A stretch of DNA of 64,000 bases from Chromobacterium aquaticum (lineage in GTDB: Bacteria > Pseudomonadota > Gammaproteobacteria > Burkholderiales > Chromobacteriaceae): contig NZ_JAJOHW010000100.1 in NCBI RefSeq assembly GCF_021129195.1, positions 1 through 64,000 on the forward strand, written 5' to 3'. The translations under genes were made by a program, and so were the position numbers. Shown here in pieces: positions 26,253-35,067 of this stretch. How positions within the stretch are numbered: the stretch's first letter is position 1; each line of letters starts with the position of its first letter. The notes under the pieces were generated by a model. It made no database searches and was not told where the DNA came from. It was given only the letters and a program-made list of their open reading frames with translations.

Positions 26253-27557
26253 TTACAAGACCTTGACGAAAACCTTGGAGCGGCGTTGATAGTTGTAGAA
26301 CTGCTGCCGCGCCAGCGGCAGCGCGCTCTTGTCCGCCTCGGCGAAGCCGCGTTCGACGAACCAGTGCGCGGTCTGGGTAGTGAGCACGAACAGCGATTGC
26401 AGACCCTGAGTGCGCGCCTGGTATTCCACGTGCTTGAGCAGCATCTCGCCGAAGCCGCCGTCGCGCTTGTCCTGCGCCACCGCCAGGCAGGCCAGTTCGG
26501 CGGTGCCGGCGTCGGTGAACGGGTGCATGGCCACGCAGCCGTAGATCTTGCCGTCGTGCTCCAGCACCGAGTACTCGCCGATTTCCACTTCCAGGTGTTC
26601 GCGGCTGCGCTTGACCAGCACGCCCTGTTCTTCCAGCGGCTGGATCAGGCCGATGATGTCGCCGATGTCTTCGATGCTGGCGTTGCGCACCCGTACCAGC
26701 GGATCGCGCGCGATCATGGTGCCGTTGCCGCCGCGGGTGAAGTGTTCCACCAGCAAGGCGCCGTCGGCGTGGCGGCTGATCAAGTGAGCGCGCGGAATGC
26801 CTTCGCGGGTGGCGCGGATGGCGTAAGGGAGATAGGCGCTGACGTCGTCCTGCAGCTGGCCGGAGGCCAGCAGGTCTTCGGCCTGCTGCGCGGTCAGCGT
26901 GCTGATCAGCTCCTCGTTCAGCATCACGCCGCGCTGCTCGATCACGAAGATCAGCTTTTCCGCCTTCAGGGTGATGGCGACGTGGGTGGCCAGCTCTTCC
27001 ATGGTCAGGTTGAAGGCCTCGCCGGTCAGCGAGTAGCCGATGGGCGACAGCAGCACCAGCTCGCCATGGTCGAGGCGGGCGCGGATGGCGGCGCCGTCTG
27101 CGCGGCGTACCTGGCCGGTGTATTGCATGTCCACGCCGTCCAGCACCCCCAGCGGCTGGGCGGTGACGAAGTTGCCGCCGGCCACGCGTAGATGGGCGCC
27201 GTGCATCGGCGAATCGGGCATGCCCATGGACAGCAGCGCCTCGATATCGCAGCGGGTGGCGCCGGCCGCCTGCTTGACCACGTCCATGGTCGCGGCGTCG
27301 GTGACGCGGCGGTCGCGGTGGAACAGGCGGGCGATGCCGTGGCGTTTCAGCAGTCCCTCGATCTGCGGGCGGATGCCGTGCACTAGCACGATGCGCACGC
27401 CCAGGCTGACCAGGAGGTTGATGTCTTGCGCCAGGCTGGCGAATTCGCCGTCCTGCAGGGTTTCGCCGCTGACGGCCAGTACGAAGGTCTTGCCGCGGTA
27501 GGCGTTGATATAGGGGGCGGCTTCGCGAAAGGAAAGCACGAATTCGCGGGTAAGCAT
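26253..27557 (-). CDS. argA: N-acetylglutamate synthase
   Basis: First step of arginine biosynthesis, acetyl-CoA plus glutamate to N-acetylglutamate. 434 residues: an amino-acid-kinase-like N-terminal domain (about 20-280; FVLAVSGE, VLVHGIRPQ), the arginine-sensing part, and a C-terminal GNAT domain (about 290-434; ELACLAVAQDKRDGGFGEMLL). ATG 27557 begins MLTREFVLSFREAAPYI as in relatives; the 93-base upstream in-frame extension lacks conservation. Confidence 0.95.
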   Translation of the reverse strand: MLTREFVLSFREAAPYINAYRGKTFVLAVSGETLQDGEFASLAQDINLLVSLGVRIVLVHGIRPQIEGLLKRHGIARLFHRDRRVTDAATMDVVKQAAGATRCDIEALLSMGMPDSPMHGAHLRVAGGNFVTAQPLGVLDGVDMQYTGQVRRADGAAIRARLDHGELVLLSPIGYSLTGEAFNLTMEELATHVAITLKAEKLIFVIEQRGVMLNEELISTLTAQQAEDLLASGQLQDDVSAYLPYAIRATREGIPRAHLISRHADGALLVEHFTRGGNGTMIARDPLVRVRNASIEDIGDIIGLIQPLEEQGVLVKRSREHLEVEIGEYSVLEHDGKIYGCVAMHPFTDAGTAELACLAVAQDKRDGGFGEMLLKHVEYQARTQGLQSLFVLTTQTAHWFVERGFAEADKSALPLARQQFYNYQRRSKVFVKVL

Positions 27558-27651
27558 GAGGGCTGCGGCTCCGGCCGGGAAACTAGGGTTCAGCCGGATA
27601 GCGTAGCAGGAATGACGATGTTTTGCAGAAGGACGATGACGGGCGCGCATG

Positions 27652-27681
27652 AAAAACGCCCCTGGAAAAACCAGGGGCGTG
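27652..27681. terminator. terminator of the gpmI-envC-ctpA block
   Basis: AAAAACGCCCCTGG-aaaaa-CCAGGGGCGTG; on the minus strand it ends with TTTTT just after the ctpA stop. Confidence 0.85.
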
Positions 27682-27701
27682 CGTGGGTGGCCGCGAGCGG
27701 C

Positions 27702-29144
27702 TCAGCTGCCTTTTTTCTGCAGGATCTGCTGGACCTTGAGAATGTTCAGCGCCTGCGACAGCTGGTTGTCGTTCTTCGGATTGGGATCGCGCGGGCCGAA
27801 CTGGCTCTTCTCTTCCGGCTTGGCCTTGTCCTGGCCGTCGTCCGGCTTGGCCGGCGCGGGGGCCGGCTTGGGCGCGGCCGCGGGCTTGGCGCTGCTCTTG
27901 GCCGGCACCTTGTCCTCGCCGTTGGGATTGGCCAGGTGGTTTTCCAGGTCCACCTCGCGCAGGCGCAGCGCCTGTTCGGCCGCGGTCAGCGTGCCGTCTT
28001 CCACCACCACGTCGGGCACGATGCCCTTGGCCTGGATCGAGCGGCCGTTGGGCGTGAAGTAGCGCGCGGTGGTCAGCTTGATGCCGCCGGCGTTGCCCAG
28101 CGGCATGATGGATTGTACCGAGCCCTTGCCGAAGGTCTGGGTGCCCACCAGCACCGCGCGCTTGTGGTCCTGCAGCGCGCCGGCGACGATTTCCGACGCC
28201 GAGGCCGAACCGCCGTTGACCAGCACCACCAGCGGCACGTTGCGGGCATCCTGCGGCAGCTTGGACAGTGGGTCGCTGCCGTTGGGGCGCGCGTAGTTCT
28301 GCAGATTGGCGGTCAGCCGCATCTTGGCGTCAGGAGTACGGCCCTCGGTGTACACCACCAGTTGGTTCTTGGCCAGGAAGGCGGCGGAAACGCCGACCGC
28401 GCCGTTGAGCAGGCCGCCCGGGTCGTCGCGCAGGTCCAGCACCAGGCCCTTCAGGCCCTGCTTGTTCTCCTTGTACAGCGCCTGGATGCCGGCGGCCAGA
28501 TCCTCGGAGGTGTGCTCCTGGAACTGGGTGATGCGCACATAGCCGTAATCCGGTTCCAGCAGCTTGTACTTGACGCTCTTGGTTTTGATCACCGCGCGCG
28601 CCAGCGTGAATACCAGCGGTTTGGTTTCGGTCTTGCGGGCGATGGTCAGCGTGACCTTGGTGCCCGGCTTACCGCGCATCTTCTTCACCGCGTCGGTCAG
28701 GGACAGGCCGCGCACCGGGGTGTCGTCGATCTTGATGATCAGGTCGCCGCTCTTGATGCCGGCCTTTTGCGCCGGGGTATCCTCGATAGGGGACACCACC
28801 TTGACCAGGCCGTCCTCGGCGCCGATTTCGATGCCGAGGCCGCCGAATTCGCCCTGGGTGCCTTCCTTGAGTTCCTTGAACGCATCCGGGTCCATGTAGT
28901 CGGAGTGCGGGTCCAGCCCGGTCAGCATGCCCTTGATCGCCGCGGTGATCAGCTTCTTGTCTTCCACCGGATCGACATAGTCCTGCTTGATGCGGCCAAA
29001 CACTTCGGCGAAGGTGCGCAACTCGCTCAGCGGCAGCGGGGATTCGCCCTTGTCGGCAAAGGCTTGCATGCTCAGCGTCAGCACGCCGCCGGCCATGGCG
29101 CCGGCCACTAGCCAGGCAATCTTCTTCATTCTTTGGCTGCTCAT
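27702..29144 (-). CDS. ctpA: C-terminal processing peptidase, S41 family
   Basis: Periplasmic serine protease of 480 residues. Signal/anchor segment at about 7-30 (MKKIAWLVAGAMAGGVLTLS), PDZ domain (EFGGLGIEIGAED...), then the S41 catalytic core with Ser in NGGSASASE and Lys in TFGKGSVQ. An Ala/Pro/Lys-rich tail follows. ATG 29144 (MSSQRMKK); MKK at 29129 is an alternative. Encoded after gpmI and envC, the classical proteobacterial order, suggesting joint action in envelope and murein turnover. Confidence 0.95.
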   Translation of the reverse strand: MSSQRMKKIAWLVAGAMAGGVLTLSMQAFADKGESPLPLSELRTFAEVFGRIKQDYVDPVEDKKLITAAIKGMLTGLDPHSDYMDPDAFKELKEGTQGEFGGLGIEIGAEDGLVKVVSPIEDTPAQKAGIKSGDLIIKIDDTPVRGLSLTDAVKKMRGKPGTKVTLTIARKTETKPLVFTLARAVIKTKSVKYKLLEPDYGYVRITQFQEHTSEDLAAGIQALYKENKQGLKGLVLDLRDDPGGLLNGAVGVSAAFLAKNQLVVYTEGRTPDAKMRLTANLQNYARPNGSDPLSKLPQDARNVPLVVLVNGGSASASEIVAGALQDHKRAVLVGTQTFGKGSVQSIMPLGNAGGIKLTTARYFTPNGRSIQAKGIVPDVVVEDGTLTAAEQALRLREVDLENHLANPNGEDKVPAKSSAKPAAAPKPAPAPAKPDDGQDKAKPEEKSQFGPRDPNPKNDNQLSQALNILKVQQILQKKGS

Positions 29145-29171
29145 GTTTGTTATCTGTCTCCGTTGCCCGGT

Positions 29172-30500
29172 TCAGCGCGCCCAGGCTTGCGGGTTTAGGG
29201 GGCGTCCCATGTGTCGGATTTCAAAGTACAGGCCGGATTCGCCGCTGTCCAGTGTTCCGGTGTTGCCGATTGTGTCACCGGCCTTGACGCCGCTGCCCAC
29301 GGATTTGCCTATTACCGATAGTCCGGTATAGACCGTCATGTAATTGCCGCCATGGTCGATCAGGATGGCGTTGCCGAAGCCGCGCAGTTGATCGGCGAAC
29401 ACCACGGTGCCGTCGGCCACGCTGCGCACCGGGGTGCCGTTGGCGGTCTGGATGAACAGGCCTTTCCAGCTGACGCCTTGCTGGCGCGGCTTGCCGAAGC
29501 GGCCGACCAATTGCCCGGCCACCGGCATCTTCATTTTGCCCTGCAGGCTGACGAAGGCGCGGCCGGCGGCGCTGTCGTCGGCCACGTCGGTGATCGCTTC
29601 CTCTTTCACCGTGACCGTCCGCTTGGCTTCCTCCGGCACCGGCTTGCCCTGCTTCTTGGCGTTTTCCGCCAGCTTGCGACGGCGCTCGTTCTCTTTGCGC
29701 GCGGCTTCGCGGGCGGCGGCCAGCTTGGCCTTGCGTTCCTCCGCCGCCTTGCGCGCGGCTTCGGCGCGGCGGCGCTGGATTTCCCGGTTGATCTGGGCGA
29801 TCAGGCCGGTCAGGCGCTTTTCGTTTTCCTGCAGTTGGCTGAGTTTGCTTTGGCCGGACTTGATCTCGCCGGTGACCTTGCTCAGCTCCTGCTGCTGGCT
29901 GGCCTTGTCCTGCTGCAGCGAGCTCTTTTCCTGGCTCTTGCGGTCCGACAGCGAGTTGAGGCGGGCCAGTTCCTGCTCCAGCTGGAAGGACAGTGCTTCC
30001 AGTTCATGCTGGTGGGTGATCAACTGGGCGACCAACTGCTGTTGGGCGCGGGCGATATGCTGATAGTAGGCGAGGTCGCGCGCGCTCTGATTGGGATCGT
30101 TCGCGTTCATCATCAGCTTCATCGCATCGTGCTGGCCGTTCTTGTACTGGCGCGCCAGCATCTGGCCGACGCGCTGGCGCACCGCGGCCAGGTTGTTGCG
30201 GCTGGCGTTGATCTGGGCGCGCAGCGCTTCCAACTGCTGCTCGGAACTGCTTTGTTTCTTTTCCAGCTTGACCAGCGCCTGGTTGGTCTGGGCGATGGCC
30301 TGTTCCGATTCCTTGATCGCCGACTGGGCCTCTTTCTGCACCACCTGTTTCTGGGCGATGTCCTTTTTCAGCGTGTCGATTTCCTTGCGCACCGATTTGA
30401 GGTCTTGCTGATGCGGCGTGGTGGACAGCGCGGCGGAAGCCGGCGGCGCGGCGTGGCTGGCTGCGGCGAGCAGGGTCGCCATCAGGACATAGGATTTCAT
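29172..30500 (-). CDS. envC: EnvC-like murein hydrolase activator
   Basis: 442 residues: signal peptide (about 1-23), a long coiled coil (about 35-260, Gln/Lys/Glu-rich), and a C-terminal LytM/M23 domain. The LytM domain is degenerate: the family's active His-x-His reads YFEIRH, as in EnvC that activates amidases AmiA/AmiB rather than cutting itself. The product controls septal peptidoglycan splitting in the periplasm. Located 28 bases before ctpA; separated from gpmI by repeat copy C. Confidence 0.92.
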   Translation of the reverse strand: MKSYVLMATLLAAASHAAPPASAALSTTPHQQDLKSVRKEIDTLKKDIAQKQVVQKEAQSAIKESEQAIAQTNQALVKLEKKQSSSEQQLEALRAQINASRNNLAAVRQRVGQMLARQYKNGQHDAMKLMMNANDPNQSARDLAYYQHIARAQQQLVAQLITHQHELEALSFQLEQELARLNSLSDRKSQEKSSLQQDKASQQQELSKVTGEIKSGQSKLSQLQENEKRLTGLIAQINREIQRRRAEAARKAAEERKAKLAAAREAARKENERRRKLAENAKKQGKPVPEEAKRTVTVKEEAITDVADDSAAGRAFVSLQGKMKMPVAGQLVGRFGKPRQQGVSWKGLFIQTANGTPVRSVADGTVVFADQLRGFGNAILIDHGGNYMTVYTGLSVIGKSVGSGVKAGDTIGNTGTLDSGESGLYFEIRHMGRPLNPQAWAR

Positions 30501-30529
30501 TGCCGGGAATGTGCTTTCTCTTGGGCCGC

Positions 30530-30567
30530 GAGCCGGATGCCCCGTCCTCGAGCGAGGGGTCCGGCTC
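30530..30567. repeat. GC-rich inverted repeat in envC leader
   Basis: GAGCCGGA-tg-CCCC pairs with GGGG-TCCGGCTC (12 bp, 2-base bulge) around a 12-base loop, followed by GCCGGC-gaa-GCCGGC. No T-run, so probably an mRNA structure in the gpmI-envC spacer and not a terminator. Confidence 0.55.
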
Positions 30568-30601
30568 CTTGACGCCGGCGAAGCCGGCGGCGGCGGGTCT
30601 T

Positions 30602-30747
30602 GGAGTCCGTTCTAAAGTCTCGCCAGCCAGAGCGAAACAAGGCGCAAACGCTTGAAGCAGCGGAATGCACAAAGCGGTACATGAGCATTCTGAAAGCGTT
30701 TTTAACGCTGTATTGCTGAAGTGCAGCAGACTATTAGAACAGATTCT
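30602..30747 (+). repeat. intergenic repeat family, copy C
   Basis: About 146 bp. Shared core: GCGAAACAAGGCGCAAACG, GCAGCGGAATGCAC, GGTACATGAGCATTCTGAAA and GCAGCAGACTA. Ends GGAGTCCGTTCTAAAGTCT and AGACTATTAGAACAGATTCT are imperfect inverted repeats of a variant type. The right end merges with the TAA of gpmI on the minus strand. Confidence 0.8.
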
Positions 30748-32270
30748 TATTGGAATTCGATCAACGATTGACCAGTCATCTCCGTTGGTTGTTCCAGGCC
30801 CATCATCGCCAGCAGCGACGGTGCGATGTCGCGCAGCGAACCGCCGGCGCGAATCCGGGCCGGACGGCCGACGTAGAGGAAGGGCACCGGGCTCAGCGTG
30901 TGCTGGGTGTGCGGCTGATGATGCTCGGCATCGTACATCTGCTCGCAATTGCCGTGGTCGGCGGTGATCAGCACTTCACCGCCGGCGGCGCGCATCGCTT
31001 CCACGCAGCGGCCTATGCAGCCGTCCAGCGCTTCCACCGCCTTGACCGCGGCGTCGAAGATGCCGCTGTGGCCGACCATGTCGCCGTTGGCGTAGTTGCA
31101 GATGATGGCCTGGTACTGGCCGGAGGCGATGGCGGCGACGATCTTGTCGGTGACTTCGCCGGCGTTCATTTCCGGCTGCAGATCATAGGTGGCCACCTTG
31201 GGCGATGGCACCAGGATGCGATCCTCGCCGGGATAAACCTGTTCCTCGCCGCCGTTGAAGAAATAGGTAACGTGCGGGTATTTCTCGGTTTCGGCGATGC
31301 GCAGCTGTTTCAGGCCCTGGCTGGCCAGGTATTCGCCAAAGCCGTTGCTGATCTTTTGCGGCGGATAGGCGATGGACAGTTGGCTGTAGGCCTCGCCGTA
31401 GGAGGTCAGCGTGGCGAAGTCGGCAAACTTGGGCTGGCGCGCCTTGAAGCCGTCGAAGGCCGGGTCGGTTAGCGCACTGACCAACTGGCGCGCGCGGTCG
31501 GCGCGGAAATTCATGAACACGACGACATCGCCGTCCTGCATGCCGGCCGTTTCGCCGATGGCCGTGGCCTTGACGAACTCGTCGTTCTCATCGCGGGCGT
31601 AGGCGGCTTCCAGCGCTTCCAGGCCGCTGCGGGCATGGTACAGGCCTTCGCCTTCCACCAGCAGGCGGTAAGCCGGTTCCACGCGTTCCCAGCGCTTGTC
31701 GCGGTCCATCGCCCAGTAGCGGCCGGTCACCGATGCCAGGCGCGCGGACGGGCATTCGGCCAGCACCGCGTCCAGCCGTTCCAGATAGGTCTTGGCACTG
31801 CGCGGCGGGGTGTCGCGGCCGTCCAGGAAGGCATGCACCAGGATGCGCGCGACGCCGGCGGCCTGGGCCGCGCGGATCAGCGAATGAATGTGGTTTTCAT
31901 GACTGTGAACACCGCCGTCGGACAGCAGGCCCATGATGTGCAGCGTCGAGTCCTTGGCCTTGGCGATCGCCGCGCCCAACACCGGGTTGGCGGCGAAACG
32001 GCCGTCCTCGATGTCGCAGTCGATGCGGCTGATGTCCTGCTGCACCACGCGGCCGGCGCCGATGTTCAGATGGCCGACTTCCGAGTTGCCGAACTGGCCG
32101 GAGGGCAGGCCGACGAAATTTTCCGAGGCATTGATGGTGCCGTAGGGGAAGGTCTGGCGCAGGCGGTTCCAGTTGGGCATCGAGGCATGCAGAATCGCGT
32201 TGTCATCGCCTTCGGTGCGATGGCCAAAACCGTCGAGAATCAACAACAACACCGGTTTGATGGATTTCAT
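30747..32270 (-). CDS. gpmI: 2,3-bisphosphoglycerate-independent phosphoglycerate mutase
   Basis: Interconverts 3- and 2-phosphoglycerate using two Mn ions. 507 residues from ATG 32270. The metal-binding LILDGFG, phospho-Ser in GQFGNSEVGHLNIGAGR, and DGRDTPP and ADHGNCEQM motifs are all intact. A GTG 9 bases upstream is an alternative start; neither has a strong ribosome site. First gene of the gpmI-envC-ctpA block. Its TAA coincides with the end of repeat copy C. Confidence 0.96.
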   Translation of the reverse strand: MKSIKPVLLLILDGFGHRTEGDDNAILHASMPNWNRLRQTFPYGTINASENFVGLPSGQFGNSEVGHLNIGAGRVVQQDISRIDCDIEDGRFAANPVLGAAIAKAKDSTLHIMGLLSDGGVHSHENHIHSLIRAAQAAGVARILVHAFLDGRDTPPRSAKTYLERLDAVLAECPSARLASVTGRYWAMDRDKRWERVEPAYRLLVEGEGLYHARSGLEALEAAYARDENDEFVKATAIGETAGMQDGDVVVFMNFRADRARQLVSALTDPAFDGFKARQPKFADFATLTSYGEAYSQLSIAYPPQKISNGFGEYLASQGLKQLRIAETEKYPHVTYFFNGGEEQVYPGEDRILVPSPKVATYDLQPEMNAGEVTDKIVAAIASGQYQAIICNYANGDMVGHSGIFDAAVKAVEALDGCIGRCVEAMRAAGGEVLITADHGNCEQMYDAEHHQPHTQHTLSPVPFLYVGRPARIRAGGSLRDIAPSLLAMMGLEQPTEMTGQSLIEFQ

Positions 32271-32346
32271 GGCATTCACATTCTGAATATTAGAAAATCT
32301 TGATGGTATTGGATTTAGTGTAGTATTGTACCGCAGTCAGACTAAA

Positions 32347-32352
32347 TATAAT
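32347..32352 (+). promoter_or_regulatory. -10 box of the ArsR-family gene
   Basis: A perfect TATAAT, 22 bases ahead of the TTG start, with a poor -35 candidate (TTGTAC at 32326, 15-base spacing). Supports the shorter start. Confidence 0.45.
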
Positions 32353-32373
32353 GACTCTACAGGGAGAGAAGCC

Positions 32374-32670
32374 TTGCTGTTCAACGATGACCAGATCGAG
32401 CAGACCTCGAGGGCGATGAAGGCGATGTCGCACCCGCTGCGTCTGAAGATCATATCGGTGCTGGAAGACCAGGAAGTGAGCGTGCAGGACATAGTCGAGC
32501 AGGTCGGCACGTCGCAGAGCAATATTTCTCAGCATTTGGCCATTATGCGCGACAAGGGCGTGTTGCGCACGCGCAAGGACGCCAACCGCGTCTATTACCG
32601 CGTTGGCGATATCCGCACGCTGGAGGTGCTGAAGATGATGCGCGAAGTATTCTGTGGTTTCGGCGAGTAA
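32374..32670 (+). CDS. ArsR-family winged-helix regulator
   Basis: 98 residues from a TTG start that has AGGGAG 7 bases upstream; an in-frame start at 32326 would place the likely promoter inside the gene. A single winged HTH covers most of it: MSHPLRLKIISVLEDQEVSVQDIVEQVGTS then QSNISQHLAIMRDKGVLRTR. A lone Cys lies near the C-terminus (REVFCGF) but no SmtB/ArsR metal pair is seen, so the signal may be redox or something else. A terminator at 32695 closes the unit. The target is unknown. Confidence 0.85.
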   Translation: MLFNDDQIEQTSRAMKAMSHPLRLKIISVLEDQEVSVQDIVEQVGTSQSNISQHLAIMRDKGVLRTRKDANRVYYRVGDIRTLEVLKMMREVFCGFGE

Positions 32671-32694
32671 ATCGCCGCCAGTCGAATCCGCGCT

Positions 32695-32714
32695 ACCGGC
32701 ATGAGCCGGTTTTG
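32695..32714 (+). terminator. weak terminator after the ArsR-family gene
   Basis: ACCGGC-atga-GCCGGT then TTTG, 25 bases after the stop. Confidence 0.5.
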
Positions 32715-32733
32715 TCGCTGAAATTGGAATGTC

Positions 32734-32769
32734 AAAACGCCGCGCTTCTCAAGGAAGCGCGGCGTTTTT
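32734..32769. terminator. bidirectional terminator
   Basis: AAAACGCCGCGCTTC-tcaag-GAAGCGCGGCGTTTTT; 15-bp perfect stem serving the convergent His/Lys-rich gene and ArsR gene. Confidence 0.9.
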
Positions 32770-32796
32770 GCGTCAAGCTGAACCGCCGGGGCTCAA

Positions 32797-33018
32797 TTAC
32801 TTGGCGGCGGAAGCCGACTGGTGCTCGCCTTTCTTGTGAGCGTGCTTCTTGTGGGCGTGCTTCTTGTGCTTGGCGGGCGCGGAAGCATGCTTCTTGCCGG
32901 CTTTCTTGTGTTCGGCCTTGTGCTCCATCTTCTTCTCGGCAGGAGCGGAAGCCGGGGTGGCGGCCAGGGCGGTGGTGGCGAAGGCAGCGGCGATCAGAGC
33001 GGAAATCAGTTTTTTCAT
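32797..33018 (-). CDS. small exported His/Lys-rich protein
   Basis: 73 residues: Sec signal MKKLISALIAAAFATTALA, then a mature part dominated by His, Lys and Ala with HKKHAHKKHAHKK repeats. Low-complexity, strongly basic, with likely capacity to bind divalent metal or polyanions. ATG 33018 gives a canonical signal peptide; the upstream in-frame start does not. Function not known. Acid-shock-protein-like polypeptides have similar composition. Confidence 0.78.
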   Translation of the reverse strand: MKKLISALIAAAFATTALAATPASAPAEKKMEHKAEHKKAGKKHASAPAKHKKHAHKKHAHKKGEHQSASAAK

Positions 33019-33173
33019 GATTGTGACCTTTCTTGTGTAAAGCCGGCGGTGCATGCCGGCTGCAATCCCAAATGGGTGAGATATGCCCTGTCTGGGATTT
33101 GCGCCTGGCGGGAAAGTTCACACAAATTCATAAAAACTTGCCGTGGCGCAAATTCATGCCATCGGCTTGAAGC

Positions 33174-34049
33174 TCAGAACAACCAGTAACTGGCGGCGAC
33201 GCCGGCGAAAATGACGGCGCCGACGCGGTTGTTGTCGAGAAAGGCCTTGAAGCAGGCGGCGCGGTCGCGCTCGCGGATGTCCAGGTACTGCTTGGCCATC
33301 AAGGCGATGGCGCAGAGCAGGGACAGGTAATAAGGCCAGTTCAGCTCCAGGTGCAGGCCGATGCCGGTCATCAGCGCGAGGAAGGCGGCGTGGAACAGCA
33401 TCACGGCCAGCACGTCGTAATCGCCGAAGGTGAGCGCCGAGGTCTTGATGCCGATCTTGATATCGTCAGGCTTGTCGCTGATGGCGTAGGCGGTGTCGTA
33501 AGCCAGCGTCCAGCAGGCATTGGCCAGCAACAGCAGCCAGGCCAGCGCCGGTACCTCGCCGGCCTGGGCGGCGAAGGCCATCGGGATGCCGAAGGAGAAG
33601 GCCAGGCCCAGATAGGCCTGCGGCACCGGGAAGAAACGCTTGGTGTACGGATAGGTGGCGGCGATGAACAGCGCCGGCAGGCTCAACAGCAAGGTCAGAC
33701 GGTTAAGCGGCAGGATCAGCAGCAGCGACAGCAGGGCCAGGCCGGCGGCCAGCAGCAAGGCTTCTTTCTTGCTGACCGCGCCGCGGGCGAACGGGCGCAG
33801 CCGAGTGCGCGCCACATGGGCGTCGAAATCGCGGTCGGCGTAGTCGTTGACCACGCAGCCGGCGGAGCGCATCAAGAAAGTGCCAATGATGAAAATCAGC
33901 ACGATGAGCGGATCGGGCCGGCCGTGGCCGGCGATCAATAGCGCCCACAGCGTCGGCCACAGCAGCAAAAAGGTGCCGATGGGCTTGTCCATGCGCATCA
34001 ACTGCATGTACACGGAGAAGCGGTCCTTGAAAACGGCGGCGGTGATCAC
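33174..34049 (-). CDS. ubiA: 4-hydroxybenzoate octaprenyltransferase
   Basis: Attaches the polyprenyl tail to 4-hydroxybenzoate in ubiquinone synthesis, in the inner membrane. 291 residues with about nine membrane helices and both Asp-rich motifs: NDYADRDFD (with [10 protein letters not shown]) and [14 protein letters not shown]. It starts with GTG at 34049, overlapping the ubiC TGA, so the two are translationally coupled. Confidence 0.96.
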   Translation of the reverse strand: MITAAVFKDRFSVYMQLMRMDKPIGTFLLLWPTLWALLIAGHGRPDPLIVLIFIIGTFLMRSAGCVVNDYADRDFDAHVARTRLRPFARGAVSKKEALLLAAGLALLSLLLILPLNRLTLLLSLPALFIAATYPYTKRFFPVPQAYLGLAFSFGIPMAFAAQAGEVPALAWLLLLANACWTLAYDTAYAISDKPDDIKIGIKTSALTFGDYDVLAVMLFHAAFLALMTGIGLHLELNWPYYLSLLCAIALMAKQYLDIRERDRAACFKAFLDNNRVGAVIFAGVAASYWLF

Positions 34050-34579
34050 AGCAAAGTCTCCAGTTCCGGCAAAAACAGTTCGCAGATCAGCAAGGGCGCC
34101 TGGCGCAGCAGGAAGCGGCAGCGCCGCGCCGGATAGCTTTGATGCGGGCTCAGCGCCGCCGCGGGTTCAAACAGCGGATGGTCGGCGTCTATCAATTGGT
34201 AATGCAAGGGATCGCGGCGTAAATCCGGCAACTCGCTGAACAAGGTCAGGCCCAGGGAGCGGCTGCCGCGGTCTAGAATGGGCAGCCAGTCCGCGCAGTC
34301 CAGGCGCGCTACGCTGCGGGCGAACACCACCGGGGTGTCGTCCAGGGTCAAGGCCACTTCGCGCGCCAGCAGCGGCGCGCCGGCGGCCAGGCCCAGCAGC
34401 GCGGCCTCGTCGTCCAGGCAAGGGCCGGTTTGCTGCTTCAGCACGCGCACGGCGAAGCGGCGGCCGGTGGCTTGCAGCCGTTCGGTCAGCGAGCCGGCTT
34501 CGGTGAGACAGGATAGTACGGCGGCGGGCAGCGCGGGGGGCTGCGGCCGCCAGAGTGCGTGATGGGGCATGGCGCGCAT
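34046..34579 (-). CDS. ubiC: chorismate--pyruvate lyase
   Basis: Makes 4-hydroxybenzoate from chorismate, the first committed ubiquinone step. 177 residues. Conserved stretches include [18 protein letters not shown], the [10 protein letters not shown] segment and the C-terminal [10 protein letters not shown] with the active Glu. Directly upstream of and overlapping ubiA. ATG 34579 or 34570 are equivalent candidates. Confidence 0.9.
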   Translation of the reverse strand: MRAMPHHALWRPQPPALPAAVLSCLTEAGSLTERLQATGRRFAVRVLKQQTGPCLDDEAALLGLAAGAPLLAREVALTLDDTPVVFARSVARLDCADWLPILDRGSRSLGLTLFSELPDLRRDPLHYQLIDADHPLFEPAAALSPHQSYPARRCRFLLRQAPLLICELFLPELETLL

Positions 34580-34701
34580 TATGCCAAAGCCGGCGCGGCC
34601 TTGTCCCGTCCCATCTGCGGCCTGGGCGCGCGCATCTGTCTATCCCCAAGCGCGCGCCGGCACATTATCATGTTGGCATTGCTGTTTGGCTGGGGGCTGA
34701 G

Positions 34702-35067
34702 GTGATAGAGACCGCATTGTGTTTGCTGGGTTTTCAATTGGCGGGAGAAGTGCTGGCGCGAGGCTTGGGCCTGCCGCTGCCCGGCCCGGTGCTGGGCATG
34801 TTGTTGCTGTTTGTCGCGCTGAGCGTGCGCCGCGGCGTGCCGGCCACGCTGCAAACCCAGGTGCCGCGTTTTCTGGCGCACATGTCCTTGCTGTTCATTC
34901 CGGCCGGCGGCGCGGTGCTGGCCTACCAGGGCTTGCTGGCCGAGCACGGCGCGCGGCTGGCTGCGGTGCTGGCGCTATCCACGCTGACCACGCTGCTGGT
35001 GCCGGGCCTGGCCCTGCACTGGATGCTGGCGCGGCGGCGTCGCAGGAGCGGACATGGCGGGCATTGA
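34702..35067 (+). CDS. CidA/LrgA-family holin-like protein
   Basis: 121 residues, four transmembrane segments. Family hallmarks: LLGFQLAGEVLARGLGLPLPGPVLGMLLL and FIPAGGAVLAYQGLL. The GTG start at 34702 is preceded by GGGGGCTGAG; no ATG is available at the right place. Overlaps the LrgB-like gene by 14 bases. With LrgB it would form a membrane system linked to murein hydrolase export or pyruvate transport in other bacteria. Confidence 0.87.
   Translation: MIETALCLLGFQLAGEVLARGLGLPLPGPVLGMLLLFVALSVRRGVPATLQTQVPRFLAHMSLLFIPAGGAVLAYQGLLAEHGARLAAVLALSTLTTLLVPGLALHWMLARRRRRSGHGGH

Noticed and set aside
27426-29111. 561-codon plus-strand frame opposite ctpA and argA
   Set aside because: Spans two genes and an intergenic terminator on the other strand; low-complexity shadow.
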